64,000 nucleotides of DNA, taken from positions 791,501 through 855,500 of the forward strand of contig NZ_CP119968.1 in assembly GCF_032163395.1 (NCBI RefSeq), given 5' to 3'. Of this stretch, positions 26,184-36,396 are shown one piece after another. The notes beneath the pieces were generated by a model. That model did not search any database. It had not been told where the DNA came from and worked only from the letters and a program-made list of their open reading frames with translations. The stretch's first letter is position 1. Each line of letters starts with the position of its first letter. The translations under genes were made by a program, and so were the position numbers. This DNA is from Gloeocapsopsis dulcis. GTDB lineage: Bacteria; Cyanobacteriota; Cyanobacteriia; Cyanobacteriales; Chroococcidiopsidaceae.

Positions 26184-29003
26184 ATGTCTGCACATTCTCT
26201 GCCTGATTCAACACCTGTATGGCACACCTTGGATGTTGATAAGACGTTACAACTGTTAGCTAGCGATCGTACAGGTTTGTCCTCGCAAGAAGTACAACAG
26301 AGATTACGCAAATACGGACTCAATGAACTTACAGAAACGGGTGGTCGTAGTTCTTGGGTAATTTTTCTGGATCAGTTCAAAAATATTATGTTGGTGATGC
26401 TGATTGCTGTTGCAGTCATCTCAGCATTTTTGGACTTACAGGATAATGAATTTCCCAAAGATGCGATCGCGATTGGTTTAATTGTTGTTCTCAATGGTAT
26501 TCTCGGCTATTTACAAGAAAGTCGTGCTGAAAAAGCCTTAGCTGCACTCAAACGTCTTTCTGCACCATTAGTCCGCACGATCCGCGACGGCAAAATTATT
26601 GAAGTCGAGGCAAAAGAACTTGTCCCAGGAGATATTATGCTCTTGGAAGCAGGAGTACAGCTTGCCGCAGATGGGCGCTTGATTGAAGAACAAAACTTAC
26701 AAGTCCGCGAAGCAGCACTTACCGGAGAAGCCCAAGCGGTTGAAAAAGCAGATGTTCAACTTCAGGAAAATATTAGCCTCGGCGATCGCGTCAACATGGT
26801 GTTTCAGGGCACTGAAGTTGTGCAAGGACGAGCCAAAGTAGTTGTCACTGGCACTGGAATGCAGACTGAACTAGGGCGGATTGCCGCGATGATTCAGTCG
26901 GTAGAAAGTGAACCAACACCTCTACAGCAGCGGATGTCTCAACTAGGAAACGTACTCGTCGGGGGTTCGCTGATCTTAGTTGCTTTAGTAGTTGTTGGCG
27001 GAATACTGCAAAACAGTAACTTTGATTTAACAAACCTTAATTTTGGGAACTTTGATGAATTGCTTGAAGTTTCTTTGAGTATGGCAGTCGCTGTCGTACC
27101 AGAAGGTTTACCTGCTGTGATCACTGTTACCTTAGCGCTTGGAACACAGCGCATGGTACGCCGTCACGCATTGATTCGTAAATTACCAGCCGTCGAAACT
27201 CTCGGTAGTGTCACAACGATTTGCTCGGATAAAACGGGAACTTTGACACAAAACAAGATGGTGGTGCAAGCAGTTGCTGTTCACAATAAAGATTTTCAAG
27301 TCACTGGAGAAGGATATACCCCCCACGGACAGTTTCTATTACACAGTCAAAACATTGAAGTTGACGAACATCCTGAACTTCAAGCATTACTCATTGCTTG
27401 TGCTTTATGTAACGATGCTATTTTGCAGCAGGAACAAGAACAGTGGACGATTTTAGGAGATCCTACAGAAGGCGCACTCCTATCGCTTGCAGGTAAAGCA
27501 GGTATAGAAAAAGATCAATGGGAAGCACAACTACCCCGCGTAGCAGAGTTTCCCTTTTCTTCTGAACGCAAACGCATGAGCGCGATCTGTAGTGCCGAGT
27601 ATCAAGCACAAAACGATTCTCTGGCTTTGGGCAATGCAACGCCTTATTTGATGTTTACCAAAGGTTCTCCCGAATTAACGCTAGCGCGTTGTCACCGCAT
27701 TCATTGTGGCGATCGCGCTACACCACTTTCTGAAGCACAACGACAGGAGATTTTGGCACAAAATAACGCAATGGCAGGTAAAGGTTTAAGAGTACTAGGT
27801 TTTGCCTATAAACCACTTGCTACATTACCCGACGAAGGCTCTGAAGACATATCCGAGCGAGAATTAATTTGGCTAGGATTAGTCGGGATGCTCGATGCAC
27901 CACGCCCCGAAGTCCGCGAAGCTGTTGCCCGTTGTCGAGAAGCTGGGATTCGCCCTGTGATGATTACTGGAGATCATCAATTAACCGCACAAGTGATCGC
28001 CGCCGATTTAGGCATTGCTCAGTTAAGTGATCGCGTTCTGACTGGTCAAGAATTAGCACACATTAGCCAGCCCGAACTCGAAAAACAAGTTGATCTTGTT
28101 AGTATTTACGCACGAGTTTCCCCAGAACACAAATTACGCATTGTGCAGGCATTACAACGACGTGGCAGATTTGTGGCAATGACAGGCGATGGTGTCAATG
28201 ATGCACCTGCACTGAAACAAGCCGATATTGGCATTGCGATGGGAATTACCGGAACCGATGTCAGTAAAGAAGCAAGCGACATGGTGCTGCTTGATGACAA
28301 TTTTGCCACAATTGTCGCTGCTACCGAAGAAGGTCGAGTTGTCTATACAAATATTCGCCGATTTATCAAATACATTCTTGGCAGTAATATTGGTGAAGTT
28401 CTTACTGTTGCTGCTGCACCCTTAATTGGCTTGGGTGGTGTACCCTTAAGTCCGCTACAAATTTTGTGGATGAATTTAGTCACTGACGGTTTACCTGCAC
28501 TTGCTTTAGCAGTAGAACCCGCTGAGCCAGACGTGATGAAACGTCCTCCTTTTAGTCCGCGAGAAAGTATCTTTGCACGAGGACTGGGTTTTTACATGAT
28601 TCGCATTGGCATTATTTTTGCGATCATCTCAGTCTCCTTGATGGTATGGGCTTATTACCATACCAATACACCAGAATACCCGCGCGATCCTAGAACATGG
28701 AGAACTATGGTGTTTACTACCTTGTGTTTAGCACAGATGGGTCATGCAATAGCCGTTCGTTCTAACACGCGACTGACAATAGAACAAAATCCTTTCTCAA
28801 ACCGTTATCTCCTAGCCGCTGTTGTCGTAACAGCAATATTGCAACTCATGCTTGTCTACGTTCCACCTCTGCGAGCATTTTTTGATACGTACTGGCTTAG
28901 TCCACTAGAACTCGCAATTTGCTTTGGTTTTAGTACTTTACTTTTTGTCTGGGTTGAATTAGAAAAGCTATTCTTTCGGATCAACACTTCACGACTCTCT
29001 TAA
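26184..29003 (+). CDS. pacL: P-type calcium-transporting ATPase (P2A type)
   Basis: A 939-residue P-type ATPase: cation-ATPase N-domain ([16 protein letters not shown]), TM1-2, actuator domain with 'LTGEAQAV' (TGE), TM4 with '[16 protein letters not shown]', the phosphorylation site '[13 protein letters not shown]' (Asp ~349), nucleotide-binding domain, hinge '[22 protein letters not shown]', and a C-terminal six-helix cluster. The PEGLP motif and '[12 protein letters not shown]' fit calcium pumps of the SERCA/PacL type that export Ca2+ from the cytoplasm. Ion specificity is inferred from motifs. Full length and intact. It precedes recF by 52 bp. Confidence 0.9.
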   Translation: MSAHSLPDSTPVWHTLDVDKTLQLLASDRTGLSSQEVQQRLRKYGLNELTETGGRSSWVIFLDQFKNIMLVMLIAVAVISAFLDLQDNEFPKDAIAIGLIVVLNGILGYLQESRAEKALAALKRLSAPLVRTIRDGKIIEVEAKELVPGDIMLLEAGVQLAADGRLIEEQNLQVREAALTGEAQAVEKADVQLQENISLGDRVNMVFQGTEVVQGRAKVVVTGTGMQTELGRIAAMIQSVESEPTPLQQRMSQLGNVLVGGSLILVALVVVGGILQNSNFDLTNLNFGNFDELLEVSLSMAVAVVPEGLPAVITVTLALGTQRMVRRHALIRKLPAVETLGSVTTICSDKTGTLTQNKMVVQAVAVHNKDFQVTGEGYTPHGQFLLHSQNIEVDEHPELQALLIACALCNDAILQQEQEQWTILGDPTEGALLSLAGKAGIEKDQWEAQLPRVAEFPFSSERKRMSAICSAEYQAQNDSLALGNATPYLMFTKGSPELTLARCHRIHCGDRATPLSEAQRQEILAQNNAMAGKGLRVLGFAYKPLATLPDEGSEDISERELIWLGLVGMLDAPRPEVREAVARCREAGIRPVMITGDHQLTAQVIAADLGIAQLSDRVLTGQELAHISQPELEKQVDLVSIYARVSPEHKLRIVQALQRRGRFVAMTGDGVNDAPALKQADIGIAMGITGTDVSKEASDMVLLDDNFATIVAATEEGRVVYTNIRRFIKYILGSNIGEVLTVAAAPLIGLGGVPLSPLQILWMNLVTDGLPALALAVEPAEPDVMKRPPFSPRESIFARGLGFYMIRIGIIFAIISVSLMVWAYYHTNTPEYPRDPRTWRTMVFTTLCLAQMGHAIAVRSNTRLTIEQNPFSNRYLLAAVVVTAILQLMLVYVPPLRAFFDTYWLSPLELAICFGFSTLLFVWVELEKLFFRINTSRLS

Positions 29004-29055
29004 GCTCAACACTGATTATGAGTAACTCTCTGTCTCCTCTGCTTCCTCGATAACC

Positions 29056-30174
29056 ATGTACTTAAAAACTTTACATCTACAGCAATTTCGTAACTATCAA
29101 CAGCAGTGGGTTGAGTTTTTGGCTCCAAAAACAATTTTGGTGGGGAATAATGCACAAGGCAAGTCAAATTTATTAGAGGCGGTAGAATTACTGGCAACAT
29201 TGCGATCGCATCGCATCACACGCGATCGCGATTTAGTTCGTGAAGGAGAATTGATTAGTAAAATTAGTGCGACACTAGAACGTCAAACAGGAATTACTGA
29301 CTTGTCGCTTATTCTCCGGCGTAATGGTAGGCGGACAGTTGCGCTCAACAGCGAAAATATCAGGCGACAAATGGACTTTTTGGGCATTCTTAATGCAGTA
29401 CAGTTTTCTAGCCTTGACTTAGATTTAGTTCGTGGTGGACCCGATCAGCGTCGCACTTGGTTGGATACATTGTTAATTCAGTTAGAACCTGTTTATGCCC
29501 ATATTTTGCAACAGTATAACCAGGTATTACGACAGCGAAATGCTTTGTTGAAAAAAATTCAGAGTTCAGATGGACATTCAGAAGAATTGACAGTCTGGAA
29601 TGAGCAATTAGTCAGTGCAGGTATTAGAGTTATCAGAAGGCGATCGCGGGCGATCGCACTTTTGGCTCCGGTTGCGGCTAATTGGCATGAAAGTATTAGT
29701 GGTAGCACTGAAGTTTTGCAAGTGAAATACGCACCGAACGTAGTCACAGATAATAGCTTAGATGATTTACAGCAGGCATTCGTCGAAAAGATTGCCAATA
29801 GAGCGATCGCAGAACAACACCAAGGGACAACTTTGGTTGGTCCCCATCGTGATGAAGTAGAATTGACAATTAATCAAACACCAGCACGTGCCTACGGATC
29901 TCAAGGACAACAACGGACTTTAGTTCTCGCACTCAAACTAGCAGAACTGAAACTGATTGAAGAAGTCGTTGGGGAATCACCGTTACTACTACTCGATGAC
30001 GTTCTGGCTGAACTCGATCTTCATCGTCAAAATCAGTTACTTGATGCCATTCAAGATCGATTTCAAACCTTGATCACGACTACCCACTTAGGATCGTTTG
30101 ATGCTCAGTGGCTCAAAGCGTCTCAAATTCTCCACGTTCAAGCAGGACAAATCAGATCATCTCCAGTTGAGTAA
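29056..30174 (+). CDS. recF: DNA replication and repair protein RecF
   Basis: A 372-residue SMC-like ABC ATPase. Walker A 'GNNAQGKSNLLEA' lies at ~31-43, the signature 'GSQGQQRTLVLALKLAE' near 283, and Walker B 'LLLLDDVLAELD' near 312. RecF loads RecA at single-strand gaps with RecO and RecR. Start 'MYLKTLHLQQFRNYQ' is the standard N-terminus. In cyanobacteria recF is commonly away from dnaA-dnaN, as here. Confidence 0.95.
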   Translation: MYLKTLHLQQFRNYQQQWVEFLAPKTILVGNNAQGKSNLLEAVELLATLRSHRITRDRDLVREGELISKISATLERQTGITDLSLILRRNGRRTVALNSENIRRQMDFLGILNAVQFSSLDLDLVRGGPDQRRTWLDTLLIQLEPVYAHILQQYNQVLRQRNALLKKIQSSDGHSEELTVWNEQLVSAGIRVIRRRSRAIALLAPVAANWHESISGSTEVLQVKYAPNVVTDNSLDDLQQAFVEKIANRAIAEQHQGTTLVGPHRDEVELTINQTPARAYGSQGQQRTLVLALKLAELKLIEEVVGESPLLLLDDVLAELDLHRQNQLLDAIQDRFQTLITTTHLGSFDAQWLKASQILHVQAGQIRSSPVE

Positions 30175-30254
30175 TGCAGGGGACAGAGGTTAGAGGTCTG
30201 AGGAAGCTACGCAGACCTACGGTTCAGGGTGATGATTTTTTGTAGCCACTCTTG

Positions 30255-30719
30255 CTATCCAATCCGTCTTTCAATTTGCTTAAAAACGCTCAGCACAAGT
30301 AAACCAAGGATCGCGCTAATTAAACTTAATTGCCACAATCCACACCCAGATACAACACCTAAAGCCGCAGAAACCCAAATTGCCGCAGCAGAAGTTAACC
30401 CGCGAATATCAGCAAGTTCGCCATCACGATCGCGTGTAGCTCGTAAAATCTCTCCAGCACCGAGAAAACCGATACCAGCCGCAACGCCTTGAATAACACG
30501 GCTGATCGCATCAGGACTATCTGAGTGTACGCCCATTTGCAGTGGAATCAGCACAAATAAGGCAGAACCAAAACTCACCAACATGTGAGTTCTTAAGCCA
30601 GCTGGTTTATTGCGCAGTTGGCGCTCTAAGCCAATGATTGCTCCTACAATCAGCGCAATACATATTCTAAAGACAACACTCGGTATGTCACTAGGAGAAA
30701 CAAAGTAAGTACTGGTCAA
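30255..30719 (-). CDS. MgtC/SapB family membrane protein
   Basis: A 154-residue protein with four to five hydrophobic helices and the MgtC hallmark 'ALIVGAIIGLERQLRNKPAGLRTHMLVSFGSALF' (read in overlapping parts), then 'VIQGVAAGIGFLGAGEI' and 'VRGLTSAAAIWVSAALG'-like 'IRGLTSAAAIWVSAALG'. MgtC proteins help growth at low Mg2+ and inhibit or modulate the F1Fo ATP synthase in some bacteria. The start is a TTG at 30719; no ATG fits before the first helix. The last residues 'VFKQIERRIG' end the short-form family member, which lacks the C-terminal ACT-like domain. Confidence 0.88.
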   Translation of the reverse strand: MTSTYFVSPSDIPSVVFRICIALIVGAIIGLERQLRNKPAGLRTHMLVSFGSALFVLIPLQMGVHSDSPDAISRVIQGVAAGIGFLGAGEILRATRDRDGELADIRGLTSAAAIWVSAALGVVSGCGLWQLSLISAILGLLVLSVFKQIERRIG

Positions 30720-30981
30720 TATCTTGTTAATCTCAACTAAGGTTATAAATTAAATTTATACATAAGAGTGAGTCACTTTTTTATGACTAAAGAACTATGC
30801 CTAGAGGAGAACTTTGCAGGGTAAAGCTACGCGATCGCAAATGTTGTGTGCTAGCTTGTAAATCCTGTCTTGAGTGTTTTTGTTTGTAGTGATGTATTTT
30901 TCCTGGATTCGGCTCATCCGCTATTCGTTTGCGAGTCATGAGTGATTCCACTGAGGTGGATTGCACAAGTAAAATTTTCAC

Positions 30982-33204
30982 ATGGAACCGGATTTATCCC
31001 CAAACCCACGTCAGCCGCGTCGCACTTGGATTCCTTATTTTGTCTTAGCAGTAACCTTGTTAATTACTGGAATTGCGACTTTTTATGTTGCACGAACGGC
31101 GAGAACGAAAGATCAGTTACGTTTTGAAAATGCTGCTGAGTTTACCAAAGATGAGATTAAAAGTCGTTTAAACAATTATGTTTCACTGTTACGCGGTGGA
31201 AGTGGTTTGTTCGCAGCAACCGATCAAGTCACTCGCGAGGATTTTCGTGCTTACGTACAACAGTTGGAGTTACGCGATCGCTATTCAGGAATCCAAGGTA
31301 TCGGTTTTTCTGTTAAAACGACATCCGATCGAAAAGATGCGCTCGTTGCCGAACTGCGTCAACAAGGGATACAAATTACAATTCGCCCCGAATCCCCTCG
31401 TAGCGAGTATCACTCAATTATCTACCTTGAACCTTTAGATCGTAGAAACGAAGCGGCTATTGGGTTTGATATGTTTACCGAAAAAGTCCGCCGTGCAGCA
31501 ATGGAACGGGCGCGTGACACTGGTACTGCAGCCGCATCAGGAAAAGTAACTCTTATACAAGAAATTGACAGTTATAAGCAAGCAGGCTTTCTCATTTATT
31601 TTCCTGTTTATAGAAATGGCTCTAATCCAAAAACAGTGGCACAGAAACAAGCCGCTTTAGAGGGATTTGTTTATAGTCCTTTTCGTGTAGATGACTTGCT
31701 GCGCGATGTAATTAGCGAACAATACTCTTATGTAGACTTTCAAGTTTATGACGGAACCGAAATTATTTCCCAAAATTTATTGTATCGCTCAAATCCCGAC
31801 AGTTTTAACCATCACTCAAGTTTAACAACAACGACAACGATTAATATTGCTGGACGAACCTGGAGTCTTGTGTTTACTACACGTCCTGAGTTTGTCAATA
31901 CATCAGAAGCAGGGTTAGTACCATATATTTTCTTTGGGGGAGTTGCGATTAGTATGGTGCTATTCGGACTCACGCGATCGCAAGCCCGCGCTAAAACTGC
32001 AGCCGAAAAAGCTGTAGCTCAAATGCACCGTTCGCAAGCAGCACTGCGTACGAGTGAATCGCGTTTTCGCTGCTTAATCGAGGCTGACATTATTGGCATT
32101 ATTACTGCTGATTTAGATGGCAAAATTATAGAAGCAAATGACGCCTTTTTAAAAATGGTTGGGTATCAACGCGATGAACTGCAAGAAATTCGTTGGGATA
32201 CTTTGACACCACCTGAATATCATCATTTAGATCAACACGCAAGTCAAGAAATTAGGACATTTGGAGCTTGTCATCCGTTTGAAAAAGAATATATTCGCAA
32301 AGATGGCAGTCGCATTTCTGTTTTACTTGGTGGTGCAACAGTCGAAGGAACTCAAAATATTTGTATTGCTTTTGTGCTTGACTTAACTGAGCGTAAGCAC
32401 CTAGAAAATACCTTACGACACCAAACGGAAGAACTCGCAGAAGCCAACCGCTTGAAAGATGACTTTTTAGCTGTCGTATCGCACGAACTACGCACGCCTT
32501 TAAATGCCATACTGGGCTGGGTACAATTGTTGCGCAGTCGCCGGATGGATGAAGCAAAGACAAATAAAGCCTTAGAAGTGATTGAGCGTAATGCAAAAGT
32601 GCAAACGCAACTTATTGAAGATTTATTAGATACTTCCCGCTTGATTCGCGGTCAATTATACTTACAGATGCGCCTTGTAGATATGACAGTCGTGATCGCT
32701 GATGCAATTGATTCTGTACAACCAGCAGCCGCAGCCAAAAAAATTCAGATTGACAGCGCCGCTTCTGAGATTGGGATAGTTTGGGGCGATCGCGATCGCT
32801 TGCAACAAATTGTCTGGAATCTTTTGTCGAATGCAATCAAATTCACTCCTGATGGCGGTCAAGTCGAAGTTAAACTTAATTGCGTCGATCAGTCTATTGA
32901 AATCCAAGTCAGCGACACAGGAATTGGTATTAGCCCTGAGTTTTTGCCCTATATCTTTGATCGTTTCCGACAAGCTGAAAGTGCAACGACTCGCTCTAGC
33001 AGTGGCTTAGGGCTGGGATTAGCGATTGTTCGTCATCTGGTAGAATTGCATGGTGGTACTATTCGTGCTACTAGCGCTGGAATTGGACGCGGAGCAACTT
33101 TCATTGTCAAACTACCATTGTGGAATTGTTCCCAAAAAAAAGTTGTCACAGAAGATCTGTTAGCACCTAGGCAAATACGAGAGAACAAGAGAATAATACA
33201 TTAA
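30982..33204 (+). CDS. CHASE-PAS sensor histidine kinase
   Basis: 740 residues. TM helix at ~18-38, periplasmic CHASE domain at ~60-260 (SGLFAATDQVTREDFRAYVQ, GIQGIGFSVKTTSDRKDALV), second TM at ~312-332, coiled coil, PAS at ~355-465 (CLIEADIIGIITADLDGKII), HisKA with 'VVSHELRTPLNAILGW' (phospho-His ~501) and an HATPase domain with N box 'WNLLSNAIKFTP', 'DTGIGI' and 'GLGLGLAIV'. It should sense an extracytoplasmic ligand and phosphorylate a partner regulator that is not encoded next to it. Its kinase core resembles that of the hybrid kinase at 37.9-39.5 kb. Confidence 0.93.
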   Translation: MEPDLSPNPRQPRRTWIPYFVLAVTLLITGIATFYVARTARTKDQLRFENAAEFTKDEIKSRLNNYVSLLRGGSGLFAATDQVTREDFRAYVQQLELRDRYSGIQGIGFSVKTTSDRKDALVAELRQQGIQITIRPESPRSEYHSIIYLEPLDRRNEAAIGFDMFTEKVRRAAMERARDTGTAAASGKVTLIQEIDSYKQAGFLIYFPVYRNGSNPKTVAQKQAALEGFVYSPFRVDDLLRDVISEQYSYVDFQVYDGTEIISQNLLYRSNPDSFNHHSSLTTTTTINIAGRTWSLVFTTRPEFVNTSEAGLVPYIFFGGVAISMVLFGLTRSQARAKTAAEKAVAQMHRSQAALRTSESRFRCLIEADIIGIITADLDGKIIEANDAFLKMVGYQRDELQEIRWDTLTPPEYHHLDQHASQEIRTFGACHPFEKEYIRKDGSRISVLLGGATVEGTQNICIAFVLDLTERKHLENTLRHQTEELAEANRLKDDFLAVVSHELRTPLNAILGWVQLLRSRRMDEAKTNKALEVIERNAKVQTQLIEDLLDTSRLIRGQLYLQMRLVDMTVVIADAIDSVQPAAAAKKIQIDSAASEIGIVWGDRDRLQQIVWNLLSNAIKFTPDGGQVEVKLNCVDQSIEIQVSDTGIGISPEFLPYIFDRFRQAESATTRSSSGLGLGLAIVRHLVELHGGTIRATSAGIGRGATFIVKLPLWNCSQKKVVTEDLLAPRQIRENKRIIH

Positions 33205-33280
33205 GTATTAGTATATTCAGAACTGACAATATTAGGAAGCGTGGTAATTGGGGCGCATGATTTTTTCAACCTGCTAATTC

Positions 33281-35632
33281 TTGAACCATAAAAATGTGGA
33301 AAAAATACACTGGCTGGAGCAAATTCAATCTTCGGAACATACTTTAATAGGCGTTCAAGCATTACAACTCAGCCAGTTGCTACAACGCGGCTATCCAGTC
33401 AAACCAGGTTTTGTGGTGACTGAGGTATGGCGACAATTTTCAGATTGTCTTTTCAGTTCAACCGAAATAACTGAATTGCTTCATACTTATCTTCATGTCA
33501 ATGTCGATGATTGGCAACAACTGCAGCAGGTAGCACAAAAACTACGTCAAGCAATAATTCAAAAATTCTCAGTAGTCGATTTAAGTCATGCGATCGCAAC
33601 AGCGGCGAATCGTTGGCAAACACCAACACTCATTTTTCACCCTGAAGTATTGCTACTACAAAATCAGCAAAATGTGTTACCAGCACAAGTAAGTATTAAT
33701 AATCCAGAAGCGATCGCCCAAAAATTGCTGCGAATTTGGAGTCAACTATTTAGTGCTAGAAGTTTATTCTATTGGCGGCATATTGATATTGATATAAGGC
33801 ATCTTGATATTGCTGTTCTCGTACAACCATTGCATAATGCGATCGCTTCGGGCGTACTGAAGTGTCAAGTCGCTAAGTTAGAAATTCAAGCAACTTATGG
33901 TTTAGGACTAGCAATTACTCGGGGAGAAGTTATTCCAGATACTTACATAGTAGATAGTAATGGAGCAGTGCGATCGCAATTGGGTAATAAAACAATTGCT
34001 TATGGTGTTGCTAACTTGCCATTACCTCCACAATTCACACATCTTCTCCCTTCCGATCAAGATGAGTTGCAATATCTACTCAATGGACAACAATATGCAC
34101 TAAAAGAGCAGGAATTACAACAACTCATTCGTCTTGGACAAGAATTAAGCGCCACACACCCAGCGCTAGCTTATGAGTGGGCATTTGAACTTAAAGACGC
34201 TGATGCTCCACAGTTACTCATTACACAATGCCACAACTTTCCAACTGCGTCCCAACTCCCGCCTTCTCCCTCATTGCTACAAGGGCTAGCAGCCGCGCCA
34301 GGGCACTCGATTGCACCTGCCTATGTTGTAAGCAATCTTCAGCAAATACCGTCACACTTACCCCCAGGAGTGATTATTGTCGCCGCTACAATCTCACCTG
34401 ATTGGTTGCCTTTATTACAACACGCTGCTGGCTTTGTGACTGAACGCGGAGGTTTAACTTCGCATAGTGCTATCTTGGCAAGGGAACTGGGAATTCCAGC
34501 AATAGTTAGTGTACCGCAGGCGACTCAGATAGTTAAAACTAATGACTTAATTGATTTAGATGGAAGTCGCGGTGAAATTCGTTTGAGACAGCAGCCACAG
34601 ATGCGATCGCATTTAGGAGGAACTCGTCATCTAAGCTGGAACAAGCGCGATCAATCTCAGCCAATCAAATCTTCAATACTGCAAGCCTCACATACTCCTA
34701 CAGTACCTATTGCAACTCAACTTTTCGTCAACTTCAGTCAGCCGCATCTGTTAGATAAAGTGCTAAATTTACCAGTTGATGGCTTGGGCTTGTTACGCTC
34801 TGAGATGATGTTACTCAATATGCTAGAGGGACGAATAACAGCATGGCTGCCACAGCATAAGCAAGAATTAATCGAACGTTGGCAAGAACAAATTTCTCAG
34901 TTTGTCCAGGTGTTTGCTCCTAAGCCTGTCTTCTATCGGTCGCTCGATTGGCGATCGCCAGAGTTTCAATTACTGTCTAATTCTGTGTTTGGTCGTCATG
35001 ATAGTTTGAGCTATTTGCAAGATCCAACGCTGTTTGATTTGGAACTCAGCGTTTTAGCGGCTGTACGCCAATCTGGCTACGATAACGTTCACTTAATTTT
35101 ACCATTTATCCGTACTGTTGAAGAATTTGTCTTCTGTCGTCAGCGAGTTGAGCAAGTTGGATTAACTCAATCTCCACAATTTCAGTTATGGATTATGGCA
35201 GAAGTTCCATCAGTGTTGTTTTTGCTTCCGGAATATGTTAAGGCAGGCGTTCAGGGCGTTTCCATTGGGACAAATGATTTAACTCAGCTATTACTTGGAG
35301 TTGATCGTGATTTGGGAGTAACAACGGCTTTGAATGCTCGTCATCCAGTTGTGATGCAGGCGATCGCCCAAATTATTCTACAAGCCAAACAAGCAGGCAT
35401 TCCTTGCTCTATCTGTGGTCAAGCACCTGTCCTTTATCCCGAAATCATCGATTCTTTGGTTCGTTGGGGTATTACTGCTATTTCTGTAGAAGCAGATGCT
35501 GTTGAGCAAACTTATCAGGCGATCGCCCGCGCCGAGCAACGCTTGCTATTGGAACACGCTCGTCATCAATTACCACAACCAAAAACTATCAAGTTTGCTA
35601 CAGAAATTATCGGGCAAGCTCTGAAATATTAG
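33281..35632 (+). CDS. PEP synthase / pyruvate phosphate dikinase-like protein
   Basis: 783 residues in three parts. The N-terminal ~320 residues occupy the place of the ATP-grasp domain (GYPVKPGFVVTEVWRQF, VLVQPLHNAIASGVL, ATYGLGLAITRGEVIPD) but lack the usual SS-A-ED-SFAG nucleotide-binding motif. Then comes the swivelling phospho-His domain 'ERGGLTSHSAILARELGIPAIV' (His ~395), and a PEP/pyruvate barrel with 'GLGLLRSEMMLL', 'YRSLDWRSPEF', 'GVSIGTNDLTQLLLGVDRD' and 'CSICGQAP'. It belongs to the PEP-utilising family; whether it still makes PEP is open because the ATP domain is divergent. The start is TTG 33281 or GTG 33296; neither has a good ribosome-binding site. Confidence 0.78.
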   Translation: MNHKNVEKIHWLEQIQSSEHTLIGVQALQLSQLLQRGYPVKPGFVVTEVWRQFSDCLFSSTEITELLHTYLHVNVDDWQQLQQVAQKLRQAIIQKFSVVDLSHAIATAANRWQTPTLIFHPEVLLLQNQQNVLPAQVSINNPEAIAQKLLRIWSQLFSARSLFYWRHIDIDIRHLDIAVLVQPLHNAIASGVLKCQVAKLEIQATYGLGLAITRGEVIPDTYIVDSNGAVRSQLGNKTIAYGVANLPLPPQFTHLLPSDQDELQYLLNGQQYALKEQELQQLIRLGQELSATHPALAYEWAFELKDADAPQLLITQCHNFPTASQLPPSPSLLQGLAAAPGHSIAPAYVVSNLQQIPSHLPPGVIIVAATISPDWLPLLQHAAGFVTERGGLTSHSAILARELGIPAIVSVPQATQIVKTNDLIDLDGSRGEIRLRQQPQMRSHLGGTRHLSWNKRDQSQPIKSSILQASHTPTVPIATQLFVNFSQPHLLDKVLNLPVDGLGLLRSEMMLLNMLEGRITAWLPQHKQELIERWQEQISQFVQVFAPKPVFYRSLDWRSPEFQLLSNSVFGRHDSLSYLQDPTLFDLELSVLAAVRQSGYDNVHLILPFIRTVEEFVFCRQRVEQVGLTQSPQFQLWIMAEVPSVLFLLPEYVKAGVQGVSIGTNDLTQLLLGVDRDLGVTTALNARHPVVMQAIAQIILQAKQAGIPCSICGQAPVLYPEIIDSLVRWGITAISVEADAVEQTYQAIARAEQRLLLEHARHQLPQPKTIKFATEIIGQALKY

Positions 35633-36396
35633 AGAAGTAGATTATTCTGTACATTGCTAGCTCCTTGATAAGTTACCAGCCAAAAGCTGTGTGTTTTTCT
35701 CTATACTAATTAGATTTACTAAAATTAAATCTCTCTTAAGGAAGGTGCAAAAAAGTATTTATTGGAGTTTTTTTGATGTATCTGTTCTAGAGAAATTTAA
35801 TCGAGGATTCGGTAAAGATACCAATAGGTTGATATGCAATTTTTAGTATCACTAAAGTCTTTTTATGAAGAGTATGTAAAGAATGCTGGAAAGTTGCCTC
35901 TTTTGTGACCTACCTTCATAAAATTTATGTGAAGTGTAACTTGAAATACACACTAATTTCGCTCATTCCTGATAAGTAAAGTCATGCTTGGATTATCGTG
36001 TAGTGCTAATTAACAATAAAAACTTATTGCACAGTTGTACTTAGAGGTGTTAAACCGAGGTAATATATTCACTAAACTTAACTAAAAAGTTTGATCTCTG
36101 CCAAGTAAAGGCATAAAAGCCATGTAGTTGTATAGTTTCGTTATGTACGTGCAACATAAAAGTTAATAATTCGCGGAACTTATTTTTAAAGCTCAAGTCC
36201 AAGTTCCGGTAATCGTTGCTCAAAAATCAGATTTATTACATATTTCTCTCAAAACATATTGAACAAGTTTGTAAAAAAATGTACCTTGTAGTGATTATGA
36301 TTCCGAATTATTACTGGGGAAGCCACAAAGTATGATGAAGTTCTTGTGTAATGGCGACAACAAATTTTCCTAAGTTCTAGGGTGGAGGTGCAGCTA
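35633..36396. other. Long AT-rich intergenic region before the sugar transferase gene
   Basis: About 760 bp with no credible gene on either strand and no tRNA- or ncRNA-like fold that I recognise. T-rich and A-rich patches are scattered. A long leader or regulatory region for the downstream exopolysaccharide gene is possible but not shown. Confidence 0.6.
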
